A stretch of DNA of 64,000 nucleotides from an uncultured Phocaeicola sp. (GTDB taxonomy: Bacteria; Bacteroidota; Bacteroidia; Bacteroidales; Bacteroidaceae): NCBI GenBank assembly GCA_947581855.1, contig CANPVZ010000017.1:32858-96857 (forward strand), written 5' to 3'. Under the pieces are notes generated by a model that worked only from the letters and a program-made list of their open reading frames with translations, had not been told where the DNA came from and did not search any database. Every line of letters begins with the position of its first letter. Positions within the stretch are counted from its first letter, which is position 1. The position numbers and the translations under genes are program-made. This document shows positions 57,282 to 64,000 of this stretch, piece by piece.

Positions 57282-58055
57282 ATGAATAACGATAATAACA
57301 CAAGCTACGAGTTTGATGCTAATTTGATTTGCGATTTTTTTCTTAATACCGAGAGGCAAGGTCCTGGAAGTCCTGAAGTAACTCTTAAAGCATTAAGCTT
57401 TATAGACAATCTCACCGATAACTCCCTCATTGTTGATATCGGCTGCGGGACAGGTGGACAAACAATGGTATTGGCAAGAAATGCACCTGGAACGATTACC
57501 GGACTTGACTTTTTTTCTGGATTCATTGATAAATTCAACAATAATGCTAGAAAGTTGAATCTCTATGATAGGGTGAAAGGTATCGTCGGTTCAATGGATA
57601 ATCTTCCTTTTGAAAAAGAATCTTTGAACTTGATTTGGTCGGAGGGAGCGATTTATAATATTGGCTTTGAACGAGGACTGACAGAATGGCGTACTTTTTT
57701 GAGAACGGGTGGCTATATTGCGGTTTCTGAAATTTCGTGGTTTACTGATGAACGTCCTGCAGAAATCCATGATTTTTGGCTTGAGGGCTATTCAGAGATA
57801 GACACAATACCACACAAGGTTACGCAAATGCAGAAAGCAGGATACATTCCTGTAGCTACTTTTATTTTACCGGAAAATTGTTGGACAGAACACTATTATC
57901 TACCATTGGTTAAAACTCGGAAAATATTTCTTGATAAATATGCTGGAAATAAAATGGTGGAAAAACTGGTAGAATTTCAACTTCATGAAGAAAAATTATA
58001 CAATAAGTATAAGGCATTCTATGGTTATGTATTTTATATTGGAAAGAAAATTTAA
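57282..58055 (+). CDS. Class I SAM-dependent methyltransferase
   Basis: 257-residue cytoplasmic methyltransferase. Motif I is [16 protein letters not shown] (about 50-65), followed by [35 protein letters not shown] and [15 protein letters not shown]. The substrate cannot be told; it could be a small molecule or RNA. The gene is AT-rich and sits beside a broken acetyltransferase and a tRNA gene, which hints at acquired DNA. A TATCTTTG box at 57093-57100 could drive it with a leader of about 175 nt. The interval 57101-57281 also has a 44-codon frame starting at 57158 that I do not trust. Confidence 0.85.
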   Translation: MNNDNNTSYEFDANLICDFFLNTERQGPGSPEVTLKALSFIDNLTDNSLIVDIGCGTGGQTMVLARNAPGTITGLDFFSGFIDKFNNNARKLNLYDRVKGIVGSMDNLPFEKESLNLIWSEGAIYNIGFERGLTEWRTFLRTGGYIAVSEISWFTDERPAEIHDFWLEGYSEIDTIPHKVTQMQKAGYIPVATFILPENCWTEHYYLPLVKTRKIFLDKYAGNKMVEKLVEFQLHEEKLYNKYKAFYGYVFYIGKKI

Positions 58056-58094
58056 AAGTAAAGAAGGTATCCTTGCCGGAGACACCTTCGTATT

Positions 58095-58291
58095 TTATGG
58101 ATAGACCAATCTTACTATTTTAATATTAGGAAGTATTTGATTTGATGACATCTGCATCAAAATATTTTCTACTTTTTTAGTAGGAATTCCTCCTACGATA
58201 GAACATCTTTTACCACAACGGCATATGTGGCAATAATCGCTCCGTCTCCGATATATATTCCTGCCGTAAACCCAGCCTCATAACCGATCCA
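58095..58291 (-). pseudogene. Remnant of a CatB/Vat-type acetyltransferase
   Basis: The minus strand from 58291 reads WIGYEAGFTAGIYIGDGAII, ATYAVVVKDV and then a stop (58195-58193). From 58199 a second frame reads IVGGIPTKKVENILMQ and ends at 58095. Together these match the end of hexapeptide-repeat xenobiotic (chloramphenicol/streptogramin) acetyltransferases, where KDV is followed by a few residues and VGGNPAK. The frame change and a short deletion break it, and the N-terminal two thirds are gone. Confidence 0.72.
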
Positions 58292-58419
58292 TAGCAAGAA
58301 TTAAACGATAAGACAATCAACGATTTACAGTATAAATCGCGGACATTTTTTCGAGATTAAAATTGTCCATGATTTAGCACTACGGAAGTGCGTAATTCTG
58401 CTCAAAATATGCGGATTAA
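58292..58419. other. Gap with two small hairpins
   Basis: Between the acetyltransferase remnant and the tRNA terminator there is no gene. CGATTTA/TAAATCG (58321-58339) and a weak GCACT/AGTGC hairpin (near 58380) are visible and may be leftovers of the lost gene's surroundings. Confidence 0.5.
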
Positions 58420-58463
58420 AGGGGAAAAAGAAAATCCCTGAAATGTTTAGTTTTCAGGGATTT
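58420..58463 (-). terminator. Intrinsic terminator downstream of tRNA-Phe
   Basis: AAATCCCTGAAA (58432-58443) and TTTCAGGGATTT (58452-58463) make a perfect 12-bp stem with an 8-nt loop. Read on the minus strand it is followed by TCTTTTTCCCC. It lies 24 bp after the tRNA. Confidence 0.8.
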
Positions 58464-58487
58464 ACCAATTTTGAAGTCTTTTAAAAG

Positions 58488-58560
58488 TGGTGCCACCAGG
58501 AATCGAACCGGGGACACAAGGATTTTCAGTCCTTTGCTCTACCAACTGAGCTATGGCACC
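58488..58560 (-). tRNA. tRNA-Phe (GAA)
   Basis: A 73-nt cloverleaf read on the minus strand. The acceptor stem GGTGCCA pairs with TGGCACC, the D arm has AGCTCAGTTGGTAGAGC, the anticodon loop is CTGAAAA with anticodon GAA, and the T arm holds GGTTCGATTCC. The CCA tail is not encoded. Confidence 0.97.
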
Positions 58561-58577
58561 TTTCTTATTTGCGGTTG

Positions 58578-58608
58578 CAAAGATAAGGTAAACATTTTAA
58601 TCTGGCAA
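58578..58608 (-). promoter_or_regulatory. Promoter of tRNA-Phe
   Basis: TTG (58608-58606), a spacer of exactly 20 bp and TATCTTTG (58585-58578) give a perfect Bacteroidetes promoter. Transcription would start about 10 nt before the mature tRNA. Confidence 0.8.
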
Positions 58609-58622
58609 GTTTTGTTATAAGA

Positions 58623-58663
58623 AAATGCTGATAATAGTCATAACAGACTTATTATCAGCATTT
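58623..58663 (-). terminator. Terminator of the sppA-lpxK-punA-thiL operon
   Basis: AAATGCTGATAATA (58623-58636) and TATTATCAGCATTT (58650-58663) form a perfect 14-bp stem with a 13-nt loop, 7 bp after the thiL stop. On the minus strand it leads into TTTTC. Confidence 0.75.
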
Positions 58664-58670
58664 ATTTCTT

Positions 58671-59711
58671 TTAATTCTTTTGTAAGGGATTCCAGCCTTG
58701 AGCTTTTAATTCAAATTCTTGACCGTCGCGTGTAATGAGAGCGGTGCCTAACTCTGGGTTGGTAATGTGCCCGATAATGTGTATTCCATCTATTTCTGCA
58801 ATTTTCTCGTGGTTAGCAATAGGAACGGTGAAGAGAAGCTCATAATCTTCTCCGCCATTTAGAGCACATGTAGTTACATTCATGTTCAGTTCTTCAGCCA
58901 TGACTGCCGTCTGGTAATCGAGCGGAATTCTTTCTTCATAAATGCGACATCCTACATTACTTTGAGTACATATATGCATTAGCTCTGAAGAAAGACCGTC
59001 AGAAATATCCATCATTGCTGTGGGTCTAACGCCTGCTTTTTGGAGTTTCTCTATAATATCACCACGAGCTTCCGGCTTTAATTGACGCTCTAATAAATAT
59101 TCTTTTCCTGAAAAATCGGGATTGATCTCTTTTTGTCCTTGAAACACGCTTTTCTCACGTTCAAGTAGTTGAAGACCCATATAGGCAGCTCCTAAATCTC
59201 CTGTAACACAGATTAAATCTGTTTCATGAGCTCCGTTACGGTATACAATTTGATCTTTCTCTGCTTCTCCTATGCATGTAATACTTATGGCAAGCCCTGT
59301 GAGTGAAGAAGTGGTATCTCCTCCTATGATGTCCACATGATGCAGTTTACAGGCTAATTTCAATCCGGCGTAAAACTCTTCCATGTCTTCTACACAGAAT
59401 CGTTTGGAAATAGCCAATGATACGGTTATTTGTTTAGGAATACCATTCATTGCATAAATATCTGAAATGTTTACCATAGCAGATTTATATCCTAAATGTT
59501 TTAATGGAGTATAAGTTAAGTCGAAATGTACACCTTCCATTAATAAATCTGTAGTAACAAGCACTTGTTTGTCGGGATAGGATAAAACTGCGGCATCATC
59601 TCCTATACCATATAGGGTAGAGGAATTTTTTAATTCAATATTTTCGGTAAGGTGCTTTATAAGACCGAATTCACCCAAAGTGGCGATCTCTGTTCTATTG
59701 TTCTCTTGCAT
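58671..59711 (-). CDS. thiL: Thiamine-monophosphate kinase
   Basis: 346 residues. ThiL phosphorylates thiamine monophosphate to the active cofactor thiamine diphosphate. Family motifs: GIGDDAAVLSY near residue 36, TTDLLMEGVHFDL, MVNISDIYAMNG, IIGGDTTSS, CVTGDLGAA, MDISDGLSSEL and LNGGEDYELLFTV. Last gene of a four-gene operon, 7 bp after punA. Confidence 0.97.
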   Translation of the reverse strand: MQENNRTEIATLGEFGLIKHLTENIELKNSSTLYGIGDDAAVLSYPDKQVLVTTDLLMEGVHFDLTYTPLKHLGYKSAMVNISDIYAMNGIPKQITVSLAISKRFCVEDMEEFYAGLKLACKLHHVDIIGGDTTSSLTGLAISITCIGEAEKDQIVYRNGAHETDLICVTGDLGAAYMGLQLLEREKSVFQGQKEINPDFSGKEYLLERQLKPEARGDIIEKLQKAGVRPTAMMDISDGLSSELMHICTQSNVGCRIYEERIPLDYQTAVMAEELNMNVTTCALNGGEDYELLFTVPIANHEKIAEIDGIHIIGHITNPELGTALITRDGQEFELKAQGWNPLQKN

Positions 59712-59718
59712 ATTGTTT

Positions 59719-60528
59719 TCAAACTCTGTTTATAAGTTCACGCATAATGGTTGTCATTTTCGGTTGGGCTTCATCTGCGGCTTTTTGTACCTCTTCATGA
59801 GTTACTTCCACAATTTTACCTTCTACTCCTAAATCGGTAATGACTGATATGCCAAACACTTTAATGCCGCAATGGTTTGCTACAATTACTTCCGGAACTG
59901 TAGACATGCCTACTGCGTCTGCTCCTAAGATACGGAAGAGTTTATATTCTGCCGGAGTTTCGAATGTAGGGCCTTGTGTTCCTATGTAAATTCCTTCTTG
60001 TATTCTAATCTCTTTTTCTTTTGCGATTTCTTTTGCTTTACGAATAAGTTCTTTGTCATAAGCCTCACTCATATCCGGAAAACGAGGACCGTAAGGAATA
60101 TTTTTGCCACGTAGAGGATGTTCTGGAAAATAGTTTATATGATCTTTAATAATCATCAAATCACCGATTTCAAAATTTGGATTCGTGCCTCCGGAGGCGT
60201 TGGATACGAAAAGTGTTTTAATGCCCAGTTCATGCATTACACGCACTGGGAATGTTACTTCTTTCATGCTATAACCTTCGTAATAATGAAAACGTCCTTG
60301 CATGGCCATAATATCTTTGTTTCCTAATTTGCCAAAAATAAGTTTTCCACTGTGCCCTTCTACAGTAGATATAGGAAAATTAGGAATTTCTTCATAACGT
60401 ATTTCATATTTTTCTGTAATTTCATTGGCTAAACTACCTAACCCTGTACCTAATATAATAGCTGTTTTAGGATTAGTGTGCATGTTCTCTTTTAAGAAGG
60501 ATGCTGTTTCTTGAATTTGTTTTAACAT
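59719..60528 (-). CDS. punA: Purine-nucleoside phosphorylase
   Basis: 269-residue trimeric-type purine nucleoside phosphorylase for salvage of inosine and guanosine. Motifs: [10 protein letters not shown] with the phosphate-site Gly/Ser, [47 protein letters not shown], and [12 protein letters not shown]. The start at 60528 overlaps the end of lpxK by 56 bp and gives the usual N-terminus ([14 protein letters not shown]). Confidence 0.95.
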   Translation of the reverse strand: MLKQIQETASFLKENMHTNPKTAIILGTGLGSLANEITEKYEIRYEEIPNFPISTVEGHSGKLIFGKLGNKDIMAMQGRFHYYEGYSMKEVTFPVRVMHELGIKTLFVSNASGGTNPNFEIGDLMIIKDHINYFPEHPLRGKNIPYGPRFPDMSEAYDKELIRKAKEIAKEKEIRIQEGIYIGTQGPTFETPAEYKLFRILGADAVGMSTVPEVIVANHCGIKVFGISVITDLGVEGKIVEVTHEEVQKAADEAQPKMTTIMRELINRV

Positions 60529-61588
60529 AGCTTATAATGTTTTGGTTAAATTCTTCTTGTTGTCCTTGCAGAAATTCTATTTCAACAGGCAGAGTATATA
60601 AATGTGTCTTTATTTCTTCGCTTAAAGGAAGATCTAATAATCGTACTGCATCTTTTTCTGTAGTGATAAGTATCCGTTTGCCGTCTCCTAATGCGTTAAA
60701 TGTTTGCTCGATAAGGCAGATATCTTTTTCTGTAAATTGATGATGATCTCTAAAATGAAGAGGTGTAATTTGAGATGAATATGCTGACAGGTCGTTGAGC
60801 AATTGTTGCGGAGAGGCAATACCTGTGAGTAATAATATTTTTTCTTCCTTTTTCAAACTTTCAAGTTTCCGTTGCGGAGCCTGCGAAAATACCGGAGTTA
60901 ATGCACCATATTTTAGTGTTGAAAAATAGAGCTTTTGATACGGATATAAATCCATATATTTAATGATTACTCTGAAATCCATTGGCTTTAAGTTTTTTGG
61001 ACATTTGGTGATAATTACAATATTAGCTCTATTCTTTCCGTTTTCAGGTTCCCGTAAGCGTCCGGCAGGTAATAAGGCATCTTCGTTTATGGGTCGATTA
61101 AAATCTGTAAGCAATATATTGATTCCCGGCTTGACATAACGATGCTGGTAGCCATCATCAAGCAATATTACATCTGCCTTTGGCTCAATCTCTTTACTAC
61201 TTAATTGTTCTATGCCATGGCAACGATTGGTGTCTACTGCCATATAGATAGACGGAAATTTCTTTTTCATTTGGTACGGTTCATCTCCTATTTTCTCCAT
61301 AGGAGTGTTTTTGTTAGCTAAAATAAAACCTTTAGATTTCCGTTTATAACCTCTACTAAGGACTGCTACCTTATATTCATTTTGTAATAACTTTATCAAA
61401 TATTCCGTATGAGGTGTTTTTCCGGTACCGCCTACAGTTAGGTTTCCAACAGAGATGATGGGGATGTCGAAACTTTTGGAAGCAAGTATTCCCCAATCAA
61501 ATAATTGATTACGGATACTTACACCTAGCCCATATAAAAGGGAAAAAGGATAGAGCCATCGGTTTATTTTGATAGGGTCGGTGTTCAT
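60473..61588 (-). CDS. lpxK: Tetraacyldisaccharide 4'-kinase
   Basis: 371 residues. LpxK phosphorylates the lipid A disaccharide precursor at the inner membrane. It has an N-terminal membrane-associated segment ([20 protein letters not shown]), the P-loop [16 protein letters not shown] (about 45-60), the [12 protein letters not shown] motif, and [12 protein letters not shown] with the Walker-B-like acid pair. It lies 13 bp after sppA. Confidence 0.97.
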   Translation of the reverse strand: MNTDPIKINRWLYPFSLLYGLGVSIRNQLFDWGILASKSFDIPIISVGNLTVGGTGKTPHTEYLIKLLQNEYKVAVLSRGYKRKSKGFILANKNTPMEKIGDEPYQMKKKFPSIYMAVDTNRCHGIEQLSSKEIEPKADVILLDDGYQHRYVKPGINILLTDFNRPINEDALLPAGRLREPENGKNRANIVIITKCPKNLKPMDFRVIIKYMDLYPYQKLYFSTLKYGALTPVFSQAPQRKLESLKKEEKILLLTGIASPQQLLNDLSAYSSQITPLHFRDHHQFTEKDICLIEQTFNALGDGKRILITTEKDAVRLLDLPLSEEIKTHLYTLPVEIEFLQGQQEEFNQNIISYVKTNSRNSILLKREHAH

Positions 61589-61601
61589 GTTTTATTTGTC
61601 T

Positions 61602-63368
61602 TTATAAATTAAGATTTAGTTCAAAAGGTATACGAGTTTGAATAGGATCTTGTTTTTGTACATTACGGATAAATTGGATGTAAGGATAGAACTCTCCAAA
61701 AGTTTCTTGCATTTGAGAATTTATATAATCCTCTTTTTGGGGATAGAGAAGATTCATTAGGAAATTCTCCGGTTCAGGATAAGAAGATATCCTGTAATCA
61801 GTAATTTGAGCTTCTTGAGCGGCAATTTCAATAGCTTTGTCTAAACCTCCCAATTCGTCAACCAGTCCAAGCTCTTTAGCCATTTCGCCGGTCCATACAC
61901 GACCTTCTGCTATTTTTTCGATCGCTTCTTTGCTCATATTACGTCCATTGGCACACCTAGTTATGAATAAATCGTAACCTCTATTAATTTCCGCTTGCAT
62001 ATGCATCCGTTCTTCTGGGTTAAACGGCCGGAAGACAGTTCCCATATCTGAGAACTTATTTGTTTTAACAGCGTCGATATGAATACCTAATTTTTTGGTA
62101 AGCAAATTTTGCATATTAGGTATCATTCCGAATATTCCAATGGAACCTGTAAGGGTCGTAGGTTCAGCTATAATTTTGTTTGCGGCACATGAGATGTAGT
62201 ATCCTCCTGAAGCTGCGTAGCCGCCCATAGATACAACGACGGGCTTTTTTTCCTTCAGGGCCATCACTTGGTGCCATATTTGTTCCGAACCGAATGCGCT
62301 TCCTCCGGGAGAGTTTACGCGTAGTACTACTGCTTTAATATCATCGTCTTCACCTAATTTTTGTAAAACCCTGCACATCTTTTGAGAGCTAATTCCTTCA
62401 TCAACAGACGTCATATCATCAATGCCTCCTTCGGCATAATATATAGCAATCGAATGGTTACTCTTGTTTTCCGGTAGAGTAATATCTTCTACATTTATCA
62501 TATCTTCCAATGAAAGGGTATTAACAGATTCTTTTAGGTCAATATGTAATATACTCTGAAGATATTCTTTTACGTCGCTTTGGTAAAGAAGTGTGTCAAT
62601 CATTCCATTAGATATGTAATTTCCCGGAGCACTAAGTGTAATAAGTTGGTTGGCATAAGCGTTGAGTGAATCTTTAGAAATAGCGCGTGATTGGGAAACG
62701 CCATCCAGTATTTGATTCCATATTGAATTTAAAAAAATGCTGATTTGTTCACGATTGGCTTCACTAATGCTATTGGAAATATATGGTTCTACGGCAGATT
62801 TGTAGGTACCAACTTTGAATACTTGCATCTCAATTCCAATTTTGTCAAGTAGGTCTTTATAAAACATGGGTTGAGAAGCCATACCAATCCAATTGATACT
62901 TCCTTGAGGATTAAGTATCATTTGGTCGGCAACACTACAAAGATAATAGTTGCCTTGGGTATAAGCGTCTCCATACGAAATTATAAATTTTCCGCTTTTT
63001 TTGAATTCAAGTAAGGCATTTCTTATTTCCTGAATAGTTGCGGGAGAGGCTATTAGAGTACCAGCTTTTAGATAAATGCCTTTTATATTCTCGTGTTTTT
63101 TTGCTTTATCGATAGATGCTAAGATATCATTTAGTCCAGCATTAGAATAATCGTTTCCGAAAATTAAATTGAGAGGGTCTTTATGTATTTGTTCCGTAAT
63201 GGTTCCTGACAAATTTAAAACCATAATGGAATTTTCTTTTACTTTAGTTCGGGTCTCGCTAGAGGCAAGGATGCCTAAAATAGTGATTGTGCCTAGAATA
63301 CTTACAATGATTCCGGTAAGTATTAGACCGGTAATGGTAGCAAAGGTGAACTTTATAAAATCTTTCAT
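61602..63368 (-). CDS. sppA: Signal peptide peptidase SppA, long (67K) type
   Basis: 588-residue inner-membrane serine protease that degrades remnant signal peptides. It has an N-terminal membrane anchor (FTFATITGLILTGIIVSILG) and two S49 domains. The catalytic Lys190 is in VGTYKSAVEPY of the first domain and Ser387 in YAASGGYYIS of the second, the arrangement of the long type. NSPGGSAFGSEQIWHQ and TTLTGSIGIFG are also conserved. First gene of the operon. Confidence 0.96.
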   Translation of the reverse strand: MKDFIKFTFATITGLILTGIIVSILGTITILGILASSETRTKVKENSIMVLNLSGTITEQIHKDPLNLIFGNDYSNAGLNDILASIDKAKKHENIKGIYLKAGTLIASPATIQEIRNALLEFKKSGKFIISYGDAYTQGNYYLCSVADQMILNPQGSINWIGMASQPMFYKDLLDKIGIEMQVFKVGTYKSAVEPYISNSISEANREQISIFLNSIWNQILDGVSQSRAISKDSLNAYANQLITLSAPGNYISNGMIDTLLYQSDVKEYLQSILHIDLKESVNTLSLEDMINVEDITLPENKSNHSIAIYYAEGGIDDMTSVDEGISSQKMCRVLQKLGEDDDIKAVVLRVNSPGGSAFGSEQIWHQVMALKEKKPVVVSMGGYAASGGYYISCAANKIIAEPTTLTGSIGIFGMIPNMQNLLTKKLGIHIDAVKTNKFSDMGTVFRPFNPEERMHMQAEINRGYDLFITRCANGRNMSKEAIEKIAEGRVWTGEMAKELGLVDELGGLDKAIEIAAQEAQITDYRISSYPEPENFLMNLLYPQKEDYINSQMQETFGEFYPYIQFIRNVQKQDPIQTRIPFELNLNL

Positions 63369-64000
63369 TGCATCTTTTGATTATCTTGTTTTAACAATAA
63401 TGCTTATTACTGAAATAAAAATACTTGATATTCTTTATTCCGTCTAATTCTTTCTAATTATAGAAAGTAATTATGCAATCTATTTCAATTAACAAAGATA
63501 GGAGATTTTTTGCAATATTGGGTATTTCTCTGAAAAACTTTTTGTTATTTCTGAAAATACTATAGTCAGAATCTATTGGCGGAAGTAAATTAGCTCATAT
63601 TTTCTGTCAATACAGTTAATGATATAGTTCGTAGATCGTTAGGCAAAATAGGGATACATGATGAACGTGCGTTTACTGGAAAGTAAATGGTTCGGTTCTA
63701 TCGAATCGATGGAAGCTTCTGGTAGATTAGAAAAGTTAAATGCAACCTTAATTTATATAGCGACAATTTTACTTTAATATTTCTAGCTGATAATTAATAT
63801 ATAGACATATGTTATTGTATTATAATTCACATATAGTTTATGTAGAAGCTTGAATTCTTAACAATTTAAGTGGATTGTTGTGTATGGCTAAATATTTTCG
63901 GTATGCTTGTAATTACTATCTCTCCCTAGATTCATTTTTCTTCCGTTAGTAGTCATTAATATAATAAGGTATATTTGTATTAGATTTTTAGTTGGATAGT
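63369..64000. other. Non-coding right edge with a candidate promoter and a faint HTH remnant
   Basis: No intact gene is visible. TATCTTTG on the minus strand (63500-63493) may be the -7 box of the sppA operon, with a leader of about 120 nt, but no TTG lies 20 bp upstream. On the plus strand 63610-63690 reads SVNTVNDIVRRSLGKIGI, which resembles the recognition helix of LuxR-type proteins. It is interrupted directly upstream by a stop in frame and could be decayed DNA. The last 250 bp are AT-rich and featureless. Confidence 0.4.

Noticed and set aside
57158..57289. 44-codon frame upstream of and overlapping the methyltransferase start
   Set aside because: It begins plausibly (MEVALLDKYFQEE) but has no known match by eye and may just be leader sequence.

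Overview
The window comes from a Bacteroidales genome, most likely a gut Bacteroides or Parabacteroides. The reasons are paired SusC/SusD genes, a hybrid two-component regulator, lipoprotein fimbrillins, many promoters of the Bacteroidetes type (TTG, about 20 bp, TAnnTTTG), and housekeeping genes (ung, thiL, purine nucleoside phosphorylase, lpxK, sppA) of that lineage. The species cannot be settled by eye.

Layout. (1) 0.6-13.2 kb is a carbohydrate enzyme cluster: a GH78 rhamnosidase facing left, then a rightward run of GH28, a double-domain SGNH esterase, a second SGNH esterase, GH2, GH105 and GH115. (2) 13.1-21.2 kb is a visibly GC-richer fimbrial block: a DUF3575/OmpA-like protein, a FimB/Mfa2-like anchor and three fimbrillin-like lipoproteins in one leftward operon, with a membrane-anchored AraC-type regulator upstream. 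Gene remnants lie at both edges, a LamG-like fragment and an aldo/keto reductase tail. (3) 21.2-27.7 kb is accessory DNA: an outer-membrane beta-barrel protein divergent from a LuxR-type regulator, a DUF6078 protein, a VirE/VapE-type ATPase, and an array of 15-nt repeats at 22-23 bp pitch. (4) 27.9-56.3 kb is the main polysaccharide utilization locus (PUL): GH2, a seven-gene operon (FAS1 lipoprotein, SusC, SusD, two FAS1 lipoproteins, SusC, SusD), a hybrid two-component sensor/regulator, a PL11 rhamnogalacturonan lyase and another GH2. (5) 56.4-64 kb is mostly core: ung, a methyltransferase, a broken acetyltransferase, tRNA-Phe, and the leftward operon sppA-lpxK-punA-thiL.

The enzymes in (1) and (4) fit one substrate, acetylated rhamnogalacturonan I with galactan or glucuronate decorations. 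PL11 and GH28 would cut the backbone, the SGNH esterases remove acetyl groups, GH105 removes the unsaturated uronate left by the lyase, GH78 removes rhamnose, the GH2 enzymes trim beta-linked side chains, and the SusCD pairs import the products. GH115 does not obviously fit this backbone.

The most unusual observations are three multi-domain fasciclin (FAS1) lipoproteins interleaved with two SusCD pairs; a repeated TTTCCAT/ATGGAAA motif at helical pitch upstream of several PUL promoters, a candidate operator for the hybrid regulator; three 20-bp direct repeats between the AraC-type regulator and the fimbrial operon; and the iteron-like array upstream of the VirE-type gene. Functions are assigned from sequence motifs and context; no database search was run.
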